NCBI GenBank assembly: GCA_903813345.2
Contig: CAIIXF020000011.1
Coordinates: forward strand, 1,636,571 to 1,700,570
DNA length: 64,000 bases
Origin: Owenia fusiformis
Lineage: Eukaryota; Annelida; Polychaeta; Sabellida; Oweniidae
Direction: 5' to 3'
Below the pieces are notes generated by a model. The model was not told the DNA's origin, made no database searches, and worked only from the letters and a program-made list of their open reading frames with translations. The translations under genes were made by a program, and so were the position numbers. Positions 36,801 to 45,022 of the stretch are shown here, piece by piece; within the stretch, counting starts at the first letter, position 1; every line of letters begins with the position of its first letter.

Positions 36801-39646
36801 GTTAATTGATTCATATTGGTACATAACTTGAACCAAATCTGATCTGAATTTGACAATTCATGATCAATACTGGTATTCGACAGACTTGAATATGTGACAT
36901 AACTTAATCTAAATGTGACATAACTTAATAGATATGTGACATGATCTGTTTTACAGAAAAGCATTTGAAGAGGAGCAGCGTAGACTTGAATATGTGACAT
37001 AACATAATCTAAATGTGACATAACTTTAACTATATGTGACATGATCTGTTTTACAGAAAAGCATTTGAAGAAGAGCAGCGTAGACTTGAATATGTGACAT
37101 AACTTAATCTGAATGTGACATAACTTTAACTATATGTGACATGACCTGATATACAGAAAAGCATTTGAAGAAGAGCAGCGTAGACTTGAATATGTGACAT
37201 AACTTAATCTAAATGTGACATAACTTACTCTATATGTGACATGACCTGATTTACAGAAAAGCATTTGAAGAAGAGCAGCGTAGACTTGAATATGTGACAT
37301 AACTTAATCTAAATGTGACATAACTTAATCTATATGTGACATGACCTGATTTACAGAAAAGCATTTGAAGAAGAGCAGCGTATACTTGAATATGTGACAT
37401 AACATAATCTAAATGTGACATAACTTTAACTATATGTGACATGATCTGTTTTACAGAAAAGCATTTGAAGAAGAGCAGCGTAGACTTGAATATGTGACAT
37501 AACTTAATCTAAATGTGACATAACTTTAACTATATGTGACATGATCTGTTTTACAGAAAAGCATTTGAAGAGGAGCAGTGTAGACTTGAATATGTGACAT
37601 AACTTAATCTAAATGTGACATAACTTTAACTATATGTGACATGATCTGTTTTACAGAAAAGCATTTGAAGAGGAGCAGTGTAGACTTGAATATGTGACAT
37701 AACTTAATCTAAATGTGACATAACTTTAACTATATGTGACATGATCTGTTTTACAGAAAAGCATTTGAAGAGGAGCAGCGTAGACTTGAATATGTGACAT
37801 AACTTAATCTAAATGTGACAAAACTTTATCTCTCTGTGACATGACCTGTTTACAGAAAAGCGTTTGAAGAGGAGCAGTGTAGACTTTAATATGTGACATA
37901 ACTTAATCTAAATGTGACATAACTTTATCTATTTGTGACATGACCTGTTTTACAGAAAAGCATTTGAAGAGGAGCAGCGCAGACTTGAAGTTGAGATGAG
38001 GAAAAGAGAATTAGAAGAGCAGGAAAGAAAAGAGCAAGAGAAGGAGAGATTGTTAAAGGTAACATATGACAAAAGAAAATGTGACAATATATTTTGCAAT
38101 ATTAATAAGTTTGACCTTCTTAAAGTCAATTACCATATATCATTTTCTATAAATTTTCATGAAAGAATGGAAGACGAAGGGTCAGATTAAAAACAATAAT
38201 GTTTAATGTCCACTTTTAATCCCGTCAATTTAGGACATGAGATTGATTAGGTTTACATACACGTATCTCAAGGCGTGCAGTTTTATTTAATAGTGATATT
38301 GGTTTCAGAGATACATCAGTTTGAACTCCATGCTGATAATACTGTACGCTGCACTTAGTTTCAAATTGATGAAATTAGTTGATTTTCTTTTCTTTTGAAA
38401 AGTAGATAGTGTTTTAATGACAATGTGATTTAGTTGTGCAATCTTTTGATTTAATATATATGTGATTTTTTGAAAGAAGAACAACTTTGAAGGTTCCTTC
38501 AATTATAATATAATTTATGATTCAGTCGCTCAAATTGCTGTCATTTTTCTTTAATACTATTTCTTTGATATTTGCAGTTGAAGCAACTCGAAGAAGAAGC
38601 CCAGGATAAACTCCATCAAGCTATGGAAAAAAGACGTCAGGCTGCGATGAAACGTCGTGAACAAAACTTAGAGCAACGTGCACATTTGGAGAGTGTCAAA
38701 CATGGCCAGGGAATGACAAAACCTTGGCTTTTCTCGTACTATGTGCTTTGGCCTCGAGAGACTTATGAGAAGTTCGTTAAAATTTATTTGAATTCTTTGA
38801 ATTTGAGTTTATTCTCGTACTGTATTGACATGATATTAAAATGAAATGATTTTTCTCTACTTATTTAGCGTAATGCATGTATATTATATAAAATATAAAT
38901 ACACAGCACAATGTTTAGAAAAAATGTATTCATTCATAATGTATAGATAGTAGAGGTGTCAAGTATTAACCGGTTAACCGCCGATAATGCCTTGACCGGT
39001 CTGAGTTTTTTATGGGCGGTTAGTTGACCGTGTATAATTCTGTTATTTCCCGCGCTTATTTTGCATGCTAATCCGTTTGGTTTTATGGTGTCAGTTTCAC
39101 GTAAGCTACTCATACATGTCATAAGTCCCATAACTCCTTACAAACATCCAATCAGCAACTTTAATCCCTGCCATATTGCTTTCCCGCGCTTACTTTGCAT
39201 TTTAATCTGTTTGTTTTTCAAGCGTCAGTTTCATGTGAGCTACTCATACATGTGATAGGTCCGATAATTCCTTACAAACATCCAATCAGCAACTTTAATC
39301 CCTGCCACATTGCTTTCCCGCGCTTACTTACATAGAATAGCGTAAAGCTTGACGAACGTAAAAAATAAACGCCGATATATCATTTTTCCAATTTTTTCAA
39401 CTTTCAAGATCGAAGATTAAGATTTCATTTGAAATTATAAGTTCAAATTTCCCGCCGGTTAACCGACTTTAACCGGTAAAAAACCCCGGTTAACCGGTTA
39501 ATGCTCAAGCGGTTAATTGACACCACTAATAGATAGTGCTTTTTGAATAATTTCACTTTTTTACAAACTTTTATTTTTGCAGGTTAATGGGAGTCGGAGA
39601 TGACAAGAAGAAGAAGAAACCCAAACCTAAAGCCAAACCTAAATAG
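15768..39646 (+). CDS. KIAA2012-like: Large coiled-coil protein, probable KIAA2012 (DUF4670-type) homologue; 5' end not found
   Basis: Twenty exons with consistent phases: 15768-15863, 19939-20050, 20737-20876, 22991-23203, 24522-24632, 25859-26382, 26889-27065, 27435-27642, 28028-28113, 28422-28637, 29012-29107, 30007-30102, 30817-30998, 31363-31501, 31955-31999, 35564-35632, 36370-36482, 37956-38058, 38578-38771, 39583-39646 (stop 39644-39646). They give 993 residues. The first ~400 are Ser/Pro/acidic and probably disordered; a Lys/Pro linker follows; then about 450 residues of E/R/K/A-rich coiled coil; then GQGMTKPWLFSYYVLWPRET and a lysine-rich tail. From memory, vertebrate KIAA2012 has the same plan and ends in a GMSRPWVFSYF-like motif. 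The first visible exon starts mid-codon, so an N-terminal region is missing. Function is unknown; the coiled coil suggests a structural intracellular role. The gene is sure; the family name is moderately so. Confidence 0.8.
15870..18290 (+). other. Intron sequence
   Basis: Part of the first visible intron (15864-19938). It contains an imperfect duplication of about 120 bases with CGGCAGTTTCATTTTTTTA near 16440 and CGGTAGTTTCATTTTTTTAA near 16568. Otherwise nothing is seen. Confidence 0.5.
18545..18905 (+). repeat. AAGATGGCGGC dispersed repeat, two tandem units
   Basis: Two copies of about 147 bases carry TTCGTAAAAAACGTAATCTT, then a CCAGTGAACNGATTTGGTT stretch and ATGATGATGCCTAG. A third relative lies at about 40770-40935, so the family is dispersed. 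Confidence 0.75.
19020..19845 (+). repeat. 48-base minisatellite with 198-base higher-order unit
   Basis: About 17 units of the pattern CATTGAGAAAAGTRTTCATT followed by GAAATTAGATATCATTATGT and GAAATATT. The unit is 48 bases, so reading frames stay open and give 16-residue repeats (RKVFIEIRYHYVKYSL). A 198-base segment is duplicated end to end (about 19362-19559 and 19560-19757). It is intronic; the frames are not taken as genes. Confidence 0.85.
20106..20304. mobile_element. MITE, CAGGCCCGTAGCCAGG family, copy 1
   Basis: Inverted ends CAGGCCCGTAGCCAGG and CCTGACTACGGGCCTG with a perfect 5-base duplication AATAG on both sides. The interior shares GGTGAAAAACTGCATGATTT with the other copies. 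No coding capacity. Confidence 0.85.
21880..22620 (+). repeat. Degenerate GATGTCAGTTTGATAA repeats
   Basis: GATGTCAGT(T/G)TGATA with spacers such as AATTCCC recurs more than fifteen times at irregular intervals in the intron before the exon at 22991. Confidence 0.6.
23645..23800 (+). mobile_element. Left end of a Tc1/mariner-type element
   Basis: CAGGGTGGTCCAAAAAAATT preceded by TA matches the terminal repeats at 9168 and 15082. No matching right end was found before the next repeat, so the copy looks truncated. Confidence 0.45.
23943..24127. mobile_element. Diverged MITE related to the CAGGCCCGTAGCCAGG family
   Basis: CCTGTAGCCAGCTTTTACC at the left and GGCTAAGGGCCTGG at the right bracket an interior with GGTGAAAAACCACATGATTT, shared with copy 1. 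GGGGGAGCTTTT replaces the GGGGGTTCAC of the others, so it is a subfamily. Confidence 0.6.
24270..24435 (-). repeat. Dispersed repeat, also at 35813-35930
   Basis: The complement of TCCAAATTGGTTATAGCAGG, TCATTGCGCATAATTAGATC and GGATTCTGGACACCTGC appears in order at 35813-35930, so the two copies are in opposite orientation. No terminal repeats or promoter boxes were recognised. Confidence 0.6.
24743..25035. mobile_element. MITE with CAGTGGCGGATCC ends
   Basis: CAGTGGCGGATCCTCGGGG at the left and GGATCTGCCACTG at the right form inverted ends, flanked by the direct repeat TGTGG. The arms hold long C runs (about 24780 and 25003) that pair as a hairpin. Confidence 0.75.
25859..26382 (+). CDS. 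Exon 6 (visible numbering): Ser/Pro-rich and PSVHE repeats
   Basis: The longest exon, 524 bases, enters in phase 1 and leaves in phase 0 (CAG|GTGAGT). It opens DIIVPKEAEIEEPAWGNTED, continues Ser/Pro-rich, and then has short repeats, PPSVRVPSVNEPSVHEHE and PSVHESVHEPTDKVPSE, ending in a Lys/Ser/Pro stretch. It is most likely disordered. Open frames on the other strand and in +2 are shadows. Confidence 0.85.
27093..27299. mobile_element. MITE, CAGGCCCGTAGCCAGG family, copy 2
   Basis: Inverted ends as in copy 1 and a perfect 5-base duplication ATAAT. It starts 28 bases after the end of the exon at 27065. A run of at least 12 G lies near its left end. Confidence 0.85.
27435..27642 (+). CDS. Exon 8: start of the long coiled coil
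   Basis: Phase 0 acceptor TTTAAG|ATG. It reads MNLDDLLKPTREEEEKRKRE and continues as charged helix, then PVRKDLDDINAMEKK. The Met is internal because exon 7 joins it in frame. Everything downstream to 38058 is mainly heptad-like charged helix. Confidence 0.85.
27880..28010 (+). repeat. 17-base tandem repeat in intron
   Basis: About five copies of TTTATGTTTACATGTGT. A diverged duplication of about 145 bases (GATGTTTGGCTTCC and GATGTTTTGGCTTCC) lies in the next intron at about 28165-28400. Confidence 0.7.
29302..29511. mobile_element. MITE, CAGGCCCGTAGCCAGG family, copy 3
   Basis: Inverted ends as in copies 1 and 2 with a 5-base duplication CACCT (29297-29301 and 29512-29516). The first base of the left end is T rather than C. 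A G run of about 13 precedes GTTCACCCGAACC. Confidence 0.85.
31129..31223. mobile_element. 95-base palindromic mariner MITE
   Basis: CGAGGGTTGTCCCAGAAGTA and its complement bound an almost entirely palindromic 95-base element with TA on each side. The ends match those of the mariner relic ending at 14590, its likely source family. Confidence 0.85.
31508..31614 (-). mobile_element. Partial MITE of the CAGGCCCGTAGCCAGG family
   Basis: In reverse orientation: CCCGTGGCCAGCTTTTGC, then GTTCAAATTTAACAATTTTG and GCTGAAAAACCGCATGATTT. The opposite terminus is missing, and the remnant lies within about 10 bases of the donor at 31502. Confidence 0.6.
31955..31999 (+). CDS. Exon 15: 45-base micro-exon
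   Basis: ACAACAG|CAAGAGGAG to CAGATG|GTAAAC encodes QEEFEANELFLLEQM in phase 0/0. Its loss or inclusion would not change frame. The donor GTAAAC directly precedes a long minisatellite that repeats the same hexamer. Confidence 0.7.
32000..33480 (+). repeat. 31-base minisatellite (GGCATGTGCAGCTGTAGAGT)n
   Basis: Roughly 45 units combining ATGGCATGTGCAGCTGTAGA with GTGTAAACAGA or GTGTTAACAAC. A 393-base higher-order duplication is clear (about 32247-32640 against 32640-33033), near identical over at least 200 bases. Minus-strand frames rich in HSTAAHA are by-products. It begins at the donor of the micro-exon. Confidence 0.9.
33964..35309. mobile_element. Candidate non-autonomous DNA element, 1.35 kb
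   Basis: GGGGACTCATCTCTAAG at 33964 and TTAGAGATGAGTCCCC ending at 35309 are inverted ends of about 16 bases. The interior has about three diverged units that share ATGTCARARTTTATTGAAAT, ATGGCGTC and GTACCCC or GGGGTCACAACC patterns (near 34290, 34505, 34870). No transposase is visible. Most of the intron 32000-35563 is this element and the minisatellite. Confidence 0.55.
35669..35811. mobile_element. Palindromic MITE, ATGCCTGGGTCACATTTGCT family, copy 1
   Basis: Left AATGCCTGGCCCCCATTTGC and right GCAAATGTGACCCAGGCAT bracket a near-palindrome with CAATTGGCC on both arms. The related copy is at 44191-44317. Confidence 0.8.
35813..35930 (+). repeat. Dispersed repeat, opposite orientation to 24270-24435
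   Basis: GCAGGTGTCCAGAATCCGTA, then CTGCTATAACCAATTTGGA and GATCTTATTATGCGCAATGA match the other copy on its complement. It abuts the preceding MITE. Confidence 0.6.
36060..36369 (+). repeat. Tandem partial copies of the exon 17 start
   Basis: A unit of about 66 bases with AAGGCCGAGGAAGAGGCAAT and ATTTTGAAAATGCTGAATTT is repeated at about 36139, 36205 and, diverged, 36300, directly before the real exon (GCTGAGGAAGAGGCGATGG at 36370). An older, more diverged copy may lie near 36075. Each copy holds the first ~20 exon bases without a donor. Confidence 0.75.
36540..36900 (+). repeat. Degenerate TGATTCATATGTGACA repeats
   Basis: Irregular copies of TTGATTCATATGTGACA of about 20-30 bases in the intron before the 100-base array; the array units carry the same ATGTGACAT words. 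Confidence 0.6.
36942..37955 (+). repeat. Exact 100-base array of 3' splice site plus exon start
   Basis: CTGTTTTACAGAAAAGCATT is repeated so that exon-like starts fall at 36957, 37057, 37157, 37257, 37357, 37457, 37557, 37657, 37757 and 37856, ahead of the real exon at 37956. Each unit carries the acceptor, the first ~35 exon bases (AAAAGCATTTGAAGARGAGC onward to AGACTTGAA), then ATGTGACAT-rich intron sequence. Entering any decoy from exon 17 gives RKAFEEEQRRLE and then a stop within a few codons. Units are nearly identical. Confidence 0.9.
37956..38058 (+). CDS. Exon 18: the real exon after the decoy array
   Basis: It joins exon 17 in phase 2 and reads RKAFEEEQRRLEVEMRKREL then EEQERKEQEKERLLK. 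Unlike the ten copies before it, it stays open past AGACTTGAA and ends in a good donor, AAG|GTAACA. Confidence 0.85.
38578..38771 (+). CDS. Exon 19: end of coiled coil and conserved PWLFSYY motif
   Basis: TTTGCAG|TTGAAG opens LKQLEEEAQDKLHQAMEKRR; the exon then carries HLESVKHGQGMTKPWLFSYY and VLWPRETYE. The aromatic motif stands out in an otherwise charged protein and is the main reason for the KIAA2012 call. The donor GAGAA|GTTCGT is weak but is the one that keeps frame with the last exon; read-through would add about 24 other residues to a stop at 38842. Confidence 0.75.
38951..39528. mobile_element. hAT-type non-autonomous element, 578 bases
   Basis: TAGAGGTGTCAAGTATTAAC and the complement of GTTAATTGACACCACTA bound it, with a perfect 8-base target duplication ATAGATAG (38943-38950 and 39529-39536). 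The subterminal CCGGTTAACCG palindromes recur at both ends. The middle has a tandem duplication of about 130 bases (CTTACAAACATCCAATCAGC twice). It lies in the last intron. Confidence 0.9.
39583..39646 (+). CDS. Exon 20: lysine-rich C-terminus and stop
   Basis: TTTTTGCAG|GTTAATGGGA joins in phase 2 to give KLMGVGDDKKKKKPKPKAKP then K and a stop. A basic tail of this kind is often exposed or RNA/microtubule binding, but no motif decides it. Confidence 0.8.
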
Positions 39647-40490
39647 AGCAAGATGTACATTGTAAAACATGTACCCCGTCCACAATATTTCTCATTCCTA
39701 CTGAAGAAGAGGATGTTTTGTCCCCATGGTTACTAAGAGGATATCTCATCAAACGCTGAAAAAGTCTCAATTCCTCCCTTAGATAGTACATGGACACATA
39801 TTAAATGCAATGTACTGTTTACACACTATTGTAATCCCATAATTGCGTTTGAAACTTTATGAGAGACTGACATTAATTGGTCAATGATAACAACTTTACA
39901 TTGCCTATATAAGGGAGGTTTTGGATATGCGGTTTATCCATAGGAAGATGTGCATATCTCACGAGGGATAAACCCCTTATCCAAACCGACCGTATATAAC
40001 TGCTTTGTCCTATACCCAGTAGAGTTTTCTAATTCTTTTTCTTCAAATTATTTTTCAAAGCGGAAAGATATACCCTGGAGATATGGAGGTTCTGGATATG
40101 GAAGCCTCAAATCAGGATATGGGATATATATCTTACCAACTTACCTTCCTAAAACTCTACTTGGCATAGGATGAATGTATATATCTTCGTATTATATAGT
40201 GTAATTTTTTTAAAATGACGGCCAGTATTTGGAACTCTTAACAGTGGACAATTATCTATCAGACTATATTGTGTTTTTTCACTGAAATATAGACCTGCAA
40301 AATGTTTTGCAAATTATTTATGTGTATAGTTCCCGATTTGAATATTTAAATGTAGTTCATATTTGTATATGAAACCGTCCAGTATATTTATATTTTTATA
40401 CAGTCAGAGAGAATGTAGTTCTTTTATGAATTAAGAAGGAATCAAAACTATATATAGCAACATGTAGTGTACAAGTAACTACATGTAAAT

Positions 40491-40496
40491 AATAAA
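40491..40496 (+). terminator. AATAAA polyadenylation signal of the KIAA2012-like gene
   Basis: The first canonical signal seen after the stop at 39646, giving a 3' UTR of about 860 bases with no repeats recognised in it. Confidence 0.55.
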
Positions 40497-40599
40497 ATAT
40501 AGAATGTAGGATGAAATATTTGTTTTATTAAATGTATCACTATGTAACTGGCCGAATATTCCAGAAGCACTCGTTGCCATAAGTCGCACATTCAAAACC

Positions 40600-40960
40600 G
40601 GGTTTGCAAAAATCTGAGGGGGATATAGGAAAGTCGTCCGTTCTTTCGTCCGTTCGTTAGTGTGTCCGGACGAAAACGGAAAAAGCGTTGACCAGATTTA
40701 ATCAGGATTTTATAGACTTATGCCTTATTGGTGTAGGACCTCTACTCCAGAAAGACTTCAATATACCTGCTCAATTCCAAATGGCCGCCATCTTTCGTAA
40801 AAATGTAATCTTTGATATCAAAAATACCTGTGAACGGATTTGGTTCAAATTTTATATGATGATGCCTAGGGACATAGTAGATTTGTTGAAGAAAGAATTT
40901 CAAGATGGCGACTGAATATCAAAATGGCCGTCATTTTTGATGGAATTGGTTTAAATGTAA
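40600..40960 (+). repeat. Dispersed GGGGGATATAGG-TCCG / AAGATGGCG composite
   Basis: GGGGGATATAGGAAAGTCGT followed by CGTCCGTTCG is a diverged plus-strand relative of the block at 13490. It runs into AATCTTTGATATCAAAAATA and TGATGATGCCTAGGGACAT, shared with 18545-18905. Confidence 0.65.
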
Positions 40961-41115
40961 GTTTGTGATTAAAACGTCGTGGGAATTCTGCCTTCAACGC
41001 GTAAAATAAGGAAAAAGGAAAATCGTACCTTCGAGGTTCCGACATTTTGTTACCGAAACCAACAGTAATCGAATGGAGCACCAGTGATATCGGAACAATT
41101 TTATGAAGAAACGCT
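40945..41115. repeat. Partial copy of the foldback element at 43094
   Basis: AACGTCGTGGGAATTCTGCC, AAATAAGGAAAAAGGAAAAT and TTCCGACATTTTGTTACCGA match the arms of the foldback structure at 43094-43592. Confidence 0.7.
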
Positions 41116-41119
41116 CGTG

Positions 41120-42215
41120 CTTTCAAGGTCTTCAAGAAACACTTGGTGAAATAAAAATGTTAAAGTTATACCCGACCAGAATATGGCATTCTCATAAATT
41201 AAAAGATGGTTACTTAAAGTAAATTTAAACTATTGCATACACAAGTCTTTTCATGCAGCAGTGAATAGAATGAGGATAGCTAAATGTGTTGTTTTTATCT
41301 AAAACTGATTTTCAATAGTGACCACATTTATGCACTACATCATCGATTTCAATTATTTATTGATAAGAGTGATACGTTTTTTCTTAAGTGCAATTTATAG
41401 CTCTGTATTTAAGCGTCCTATGTCTGGCATTAAGATCACGTGAGAAAGAAAGTTCACATTGCGTCAGTTAAAATCACCATATAATACAAAAGGTGTTTAG
41501 AACGAACCTTCAATTTAAGTTTTCAAATTCATCAACAAAAATCAAAAGCAAAATCAACTTTTGATACATTAAAATCAAAATGCCAATACTTATAGAATTA
41601 GATACATAATATAAAATCATATTTCAAATGAATGAAATATATAGGGTATATTATAATGAGGAAAATGTAATAGATCTACCCGTTCAACCGTTATCTCCTT
41701 CTGTGTATCTCTCGCTCCAATATTCCCGGGAATCGTTTTCGTTCTGTGTATAGACAGTCAATTTGTTAGACTATCTTCCTAACAAAACCGTTTGCTAACA
41801 AATGTTTGTTAAAAAATCTACAAGAAAACATATTGCATACTCTTTTAAGAACTATCAGACTGGGATATGTAAATCAACAAAATGATTTGATAAGAGAAAT
41901 CAAGATAAGTAAAAGAGTCAAAGAGACCGACCCGGGCAAGGCTAAGGTACACACTACACACGTTAATTGATTCCTGAATTATGGATAATAAACATAACAC
42001 GTAATAAATTAATATTGCCATACACATTACATAGGATGGGGTATTCTTTGTATAGGTATTGTTCTGTAACAATTTTTTGCCCTTTCTCTTTGACACTTGT
42101 GCGTCCGAATATATTGATATACAAAAACAAACATAATGAACACACAAAACAATAGTTACCCTTAGAAACAAATGCTACTTACATTATATAAACTAAACTA
42201 TTACATTAAGCTATC
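41120..42215. other. Non-coding stretch
   Basis: AT-rich sequence; short overlapping frames on both strands near 41845-42170 lack splice or family support. Nothing else seen. Confidence 0.4.
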
Positions 42216-42221
42216 GCGATG

Positions 42222-42345
42222 AATAATGATACCAAGACAATGGTGATACCAAAACAATGGTGATACCAAAACAATGATGATACCAAAACAATGATGATAC
42301 GAAAAGAGTGGTGATACCAAAACAATGATGATACCAAAACAATGG
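42222..42345 (+). repeat. 18-base tandem repeat (GATACCAAAACAATGGT)n
   Basis: About seven copies of GATACCAAAACAATGRT. Confidence 0.85.
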
Positions 42346-43093
42346 TTTGTAATTGGAGCATGATTATTACATAGATATTTCACATTAATTTCAGCTACAA
42401 AAATCTAGCAAAGAAACCTTGTACCCTCTGTAAAAAGGTGCAGGGTCATTTATCAATTAAATTGTTTTTTTTTGTTTTTTTGCTATAATTATTCCAAACA
42501 TTTAAAGGTATTGTATGAATACTTTGAGCAAATGTAGAACATTTTAAAGAGATTCATTAAGATCGTAAAAAGTTAGATAGGATTGAATAAAACAACAAAC
42601 AAAATCGTGAATGTGATTTTTTACCATAAATTGACGTAGTAATAAATGTGAGAAATCCATGTAATAACATGTTCAAACTGAAATATAGAAAATTTTCAAC
42701 ATAGCATTTTCTTCCGTGTTATGTATGCCCCTCTACCTGCTTAATAAGGCAATGTATCTTCAAATAAAACCTTAGCATAGTTAGATTAGCGTCTATGGAA
42801 CACTTTTGTAAATAGTTTTCACAAGCAATTTTGTTTGTGAGTCTCAAATTTTGTCTTCCCGATTTCTGTCATGAATTACGTCAATTTTGCGTGCAAACAT
42901 TGGGAAGACGTTGTCATTACCGGATGCCCAAACGTGTCAGGAACACATAGATACTTGAATGATTTTGATTGGACATCAGGGTGCAGAGAAATCGTAATTT
43001 TACTGACTGGCTTCACGAAAAAATAAGCAGCATTTTAGGCCACCTTAAATACAAACGAATACGCCTAATCATGTACATGTGACTTTCATAGAC

Positions 43094-43592
43094 ACTGGTG
43101 ATCCACTCGATTACGCTGGAACCATTCGGTAACAAAATGTCGGAACGTGGAAGGTACGATTTTTCTTTTTCCTTATTTCACACGTCATAGGCAGAATTCC
43201 CACGACATTTTTATCACAAACGTTTATCAGTATCATATGTTTAAGAAAATGTACACATTTGCGAACGAATAGTCCAGAAGACAACGGAATCGTCGATTTA
43301 ATTCCTAACTTAAGTTACATAAACGGTATTTCGAAAAACACTTAAGATCTGCACTTTTAACCCCTACCGTTTATGTAACTTAAGTGAGGAATTAAATCGA
43401 CGATTCTGTTGTCTTCTGGGCTATTTTTTCGCAAACATGTACATTTTCTAAAACATATGATACTGATACACGTTTGTGAGAAAAAATGTCGTGGTGGTTC
43501 TGCCTACGACGCGTGAAATAAGGAAAAAAGAAAAATAGTACCTTCGACGTTCCGACATTTTGTTCGTAATCGAGCGGATCACCAGTGATATA
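43094..43592. repeat. Foldback element with arms of about 230 bases
   Basis: The left arm (TCATAGACACTGGTGATCCA to AACTTAAGTTACATAAACGG, about 43088-43325) is complementary to the right arm (CCGTTTATGTAACTTAAGTG to GATCACCAGTGATATAC, about 43368-43600), around a loop of about 45 bases. Shared landmarks are CAGAAGACAACGGAATCGTC and its complement. No coding content. Confidence 0.85.
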
Positions 43593-43769
43593 CAGAGTAA
43601 ACATTAAGTTAGAAATGTTCGAATCTACTTGCCGATGACATTGACTCTGACAGTCGGACTTTTTGACAACAATTGCATTGACGTTTTTCATATTGTTCAA
43701 AGGTAGCTGTACTCAAAACGCAATGTTTATTATTTCGTGCATATTACTAATTTTCCAACGGATGGCGAA

Positions 43770-44525
43770 CAATACTTGACGGTATTCTAATTGCTGCTAT
43801 TGCCAATATCTATCTATTGATTAAAAAGACAAACATATAAAACAATTCACAAAACAATAATGCCCTTGATTTATCTTACGAGATTAACTTTTCTATGAAT
43901 TGGTGTCAGCCGAAGTGTCACATTAGAAGTTTGAATGACCATGGATACTTGAAACAATGACGCACTTCATATATTCACGAAATTATTTCTGTATGAATTG
44001 CTGTCAGTCTAAGTTTTTATTTGAAGCGTTTAGAGTAAGACCAAACCAAACAGATAACTATGAATAATTAAAACTGAATGATCACGCAAACATATTTTCC
44101 TTGACACCTGTTTTGTAAGCCAGTACACAAGCCAGCACTCAAAATTAATGACAATTAACAGAATTAAGTAATCATTTTTGAAAGCCTGTTTTATGCCTGA
44201 GTCACATTAGCCCCGATTCATCGGCCGGCGCCGTTCAAAACTGAATACAATTGTGAACAGGATACTCAATGGCCGGGCGCCGGCCGATGAATCGGAGCAA
44301 ATGTGACCCAGGCATAATGAAAATACATTGATTATGAGCTTTAAACATGTTAAAGTGCATCCTGTGAAAATACCATGATAAATTATTGAGAATTGAAAGC
44401 CTTGCCAGTAATACAGAGAGGAAATGACTCGTCCCGGCTACTAACAAACAATAAAAAAATTTCAACCTTATGGAATGGGGTTTGTCACGGGGTTCTACTG
44501 TTCCACTTGACACAAGTTTCTTCAT
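43770..44525 (+). repeat. Dispersed repeat interrupted by a MITE
   Basis: TTCATATATTCACGAAATTA, TGAATTGCTGTCAGTCTAAG, a GATCACGCAAACA stretch with TTGACACC, and TTTGTCACGGGGTTCTACTG recur in order at about 53280-53607. An internal duplication places ATGAATTGGTGTCAGCCGAA near 43895. The MITE at 44191-44317 interrupts only this copy. Confidence 0.6.
44191..44317. mobile_element. Palindromic MITE, ATGCCTGGGTCACATTTGCT family, copy 2
   Basis: TTATGCCTGAGTCACATTAG and ATGTGACCCAGGCATAA form the ends of a 127-base near-palindrome with CATCGGCCGGCGCC and its complement inside. Confidence 0.85.
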
Positions 44526-44686
44526 CATCAAATTTTGTTGTAGTATATATTTTAAAATTCAGAAATTTTGGAAATTTATGACTGTCATAGTATTACACCT
44601 TAATAAAAATTCGTCTGTTTTTTCATATAACATCACATCGCAGCAAATTGAAAAACAGCAATACCAGTGAAAAAAGATAATCCAAT

Positions 44687-44698
44687 TGCGCATGCGCA
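44687..44698 (+). promoter_or_regulatory. NRF1-type palindrome TGCGCATGCGCA
   Basis: A perfect 12-base match to the known NRF1 binding consensus lies 325 bases before the first ATG of the secreted-protein gene. It sits in a segment whose relative near 62040-62110 lacks the palindrome (TTGCGTATGTG there), so it may have arisen within a repeat. A promoter role is inference. Confidence 0.4.
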
Positions 44699-45022
44699 TG
44701 TGTTCCACCATTGTATTTACACATCAATGTCGAATAAACTGAAAGGTTAACAAAAGATACAAAGAGTTATCTGTCAGTCATTATGTCACGTGACATTTAG
44801 TATGTTAATTCTAACATGTTCATTGGTCAAAAAGAAAACAGCTTTCAATTGCAAACCACTCCCTTTAATTTAATATATTATGAGGTTATATGATGGTTGA
44901 TTCTGTATATCGTATTTATACTCACGAGTGACCAAAGGGAACGAGTCCATGTTCATGCAGGAATGTAGGATGACCACCAAAGAATAAACACTCAATACAA
45001 GAGAAAAGCACAAAATACGAAG

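Noticed and set aside
36942-37955. Regular 100-base array as a CRISPR-like array
   Set aside because: There are no variable spacers between short repeats; whole units are near identical and match the adjacent exon edge in an animal gene.
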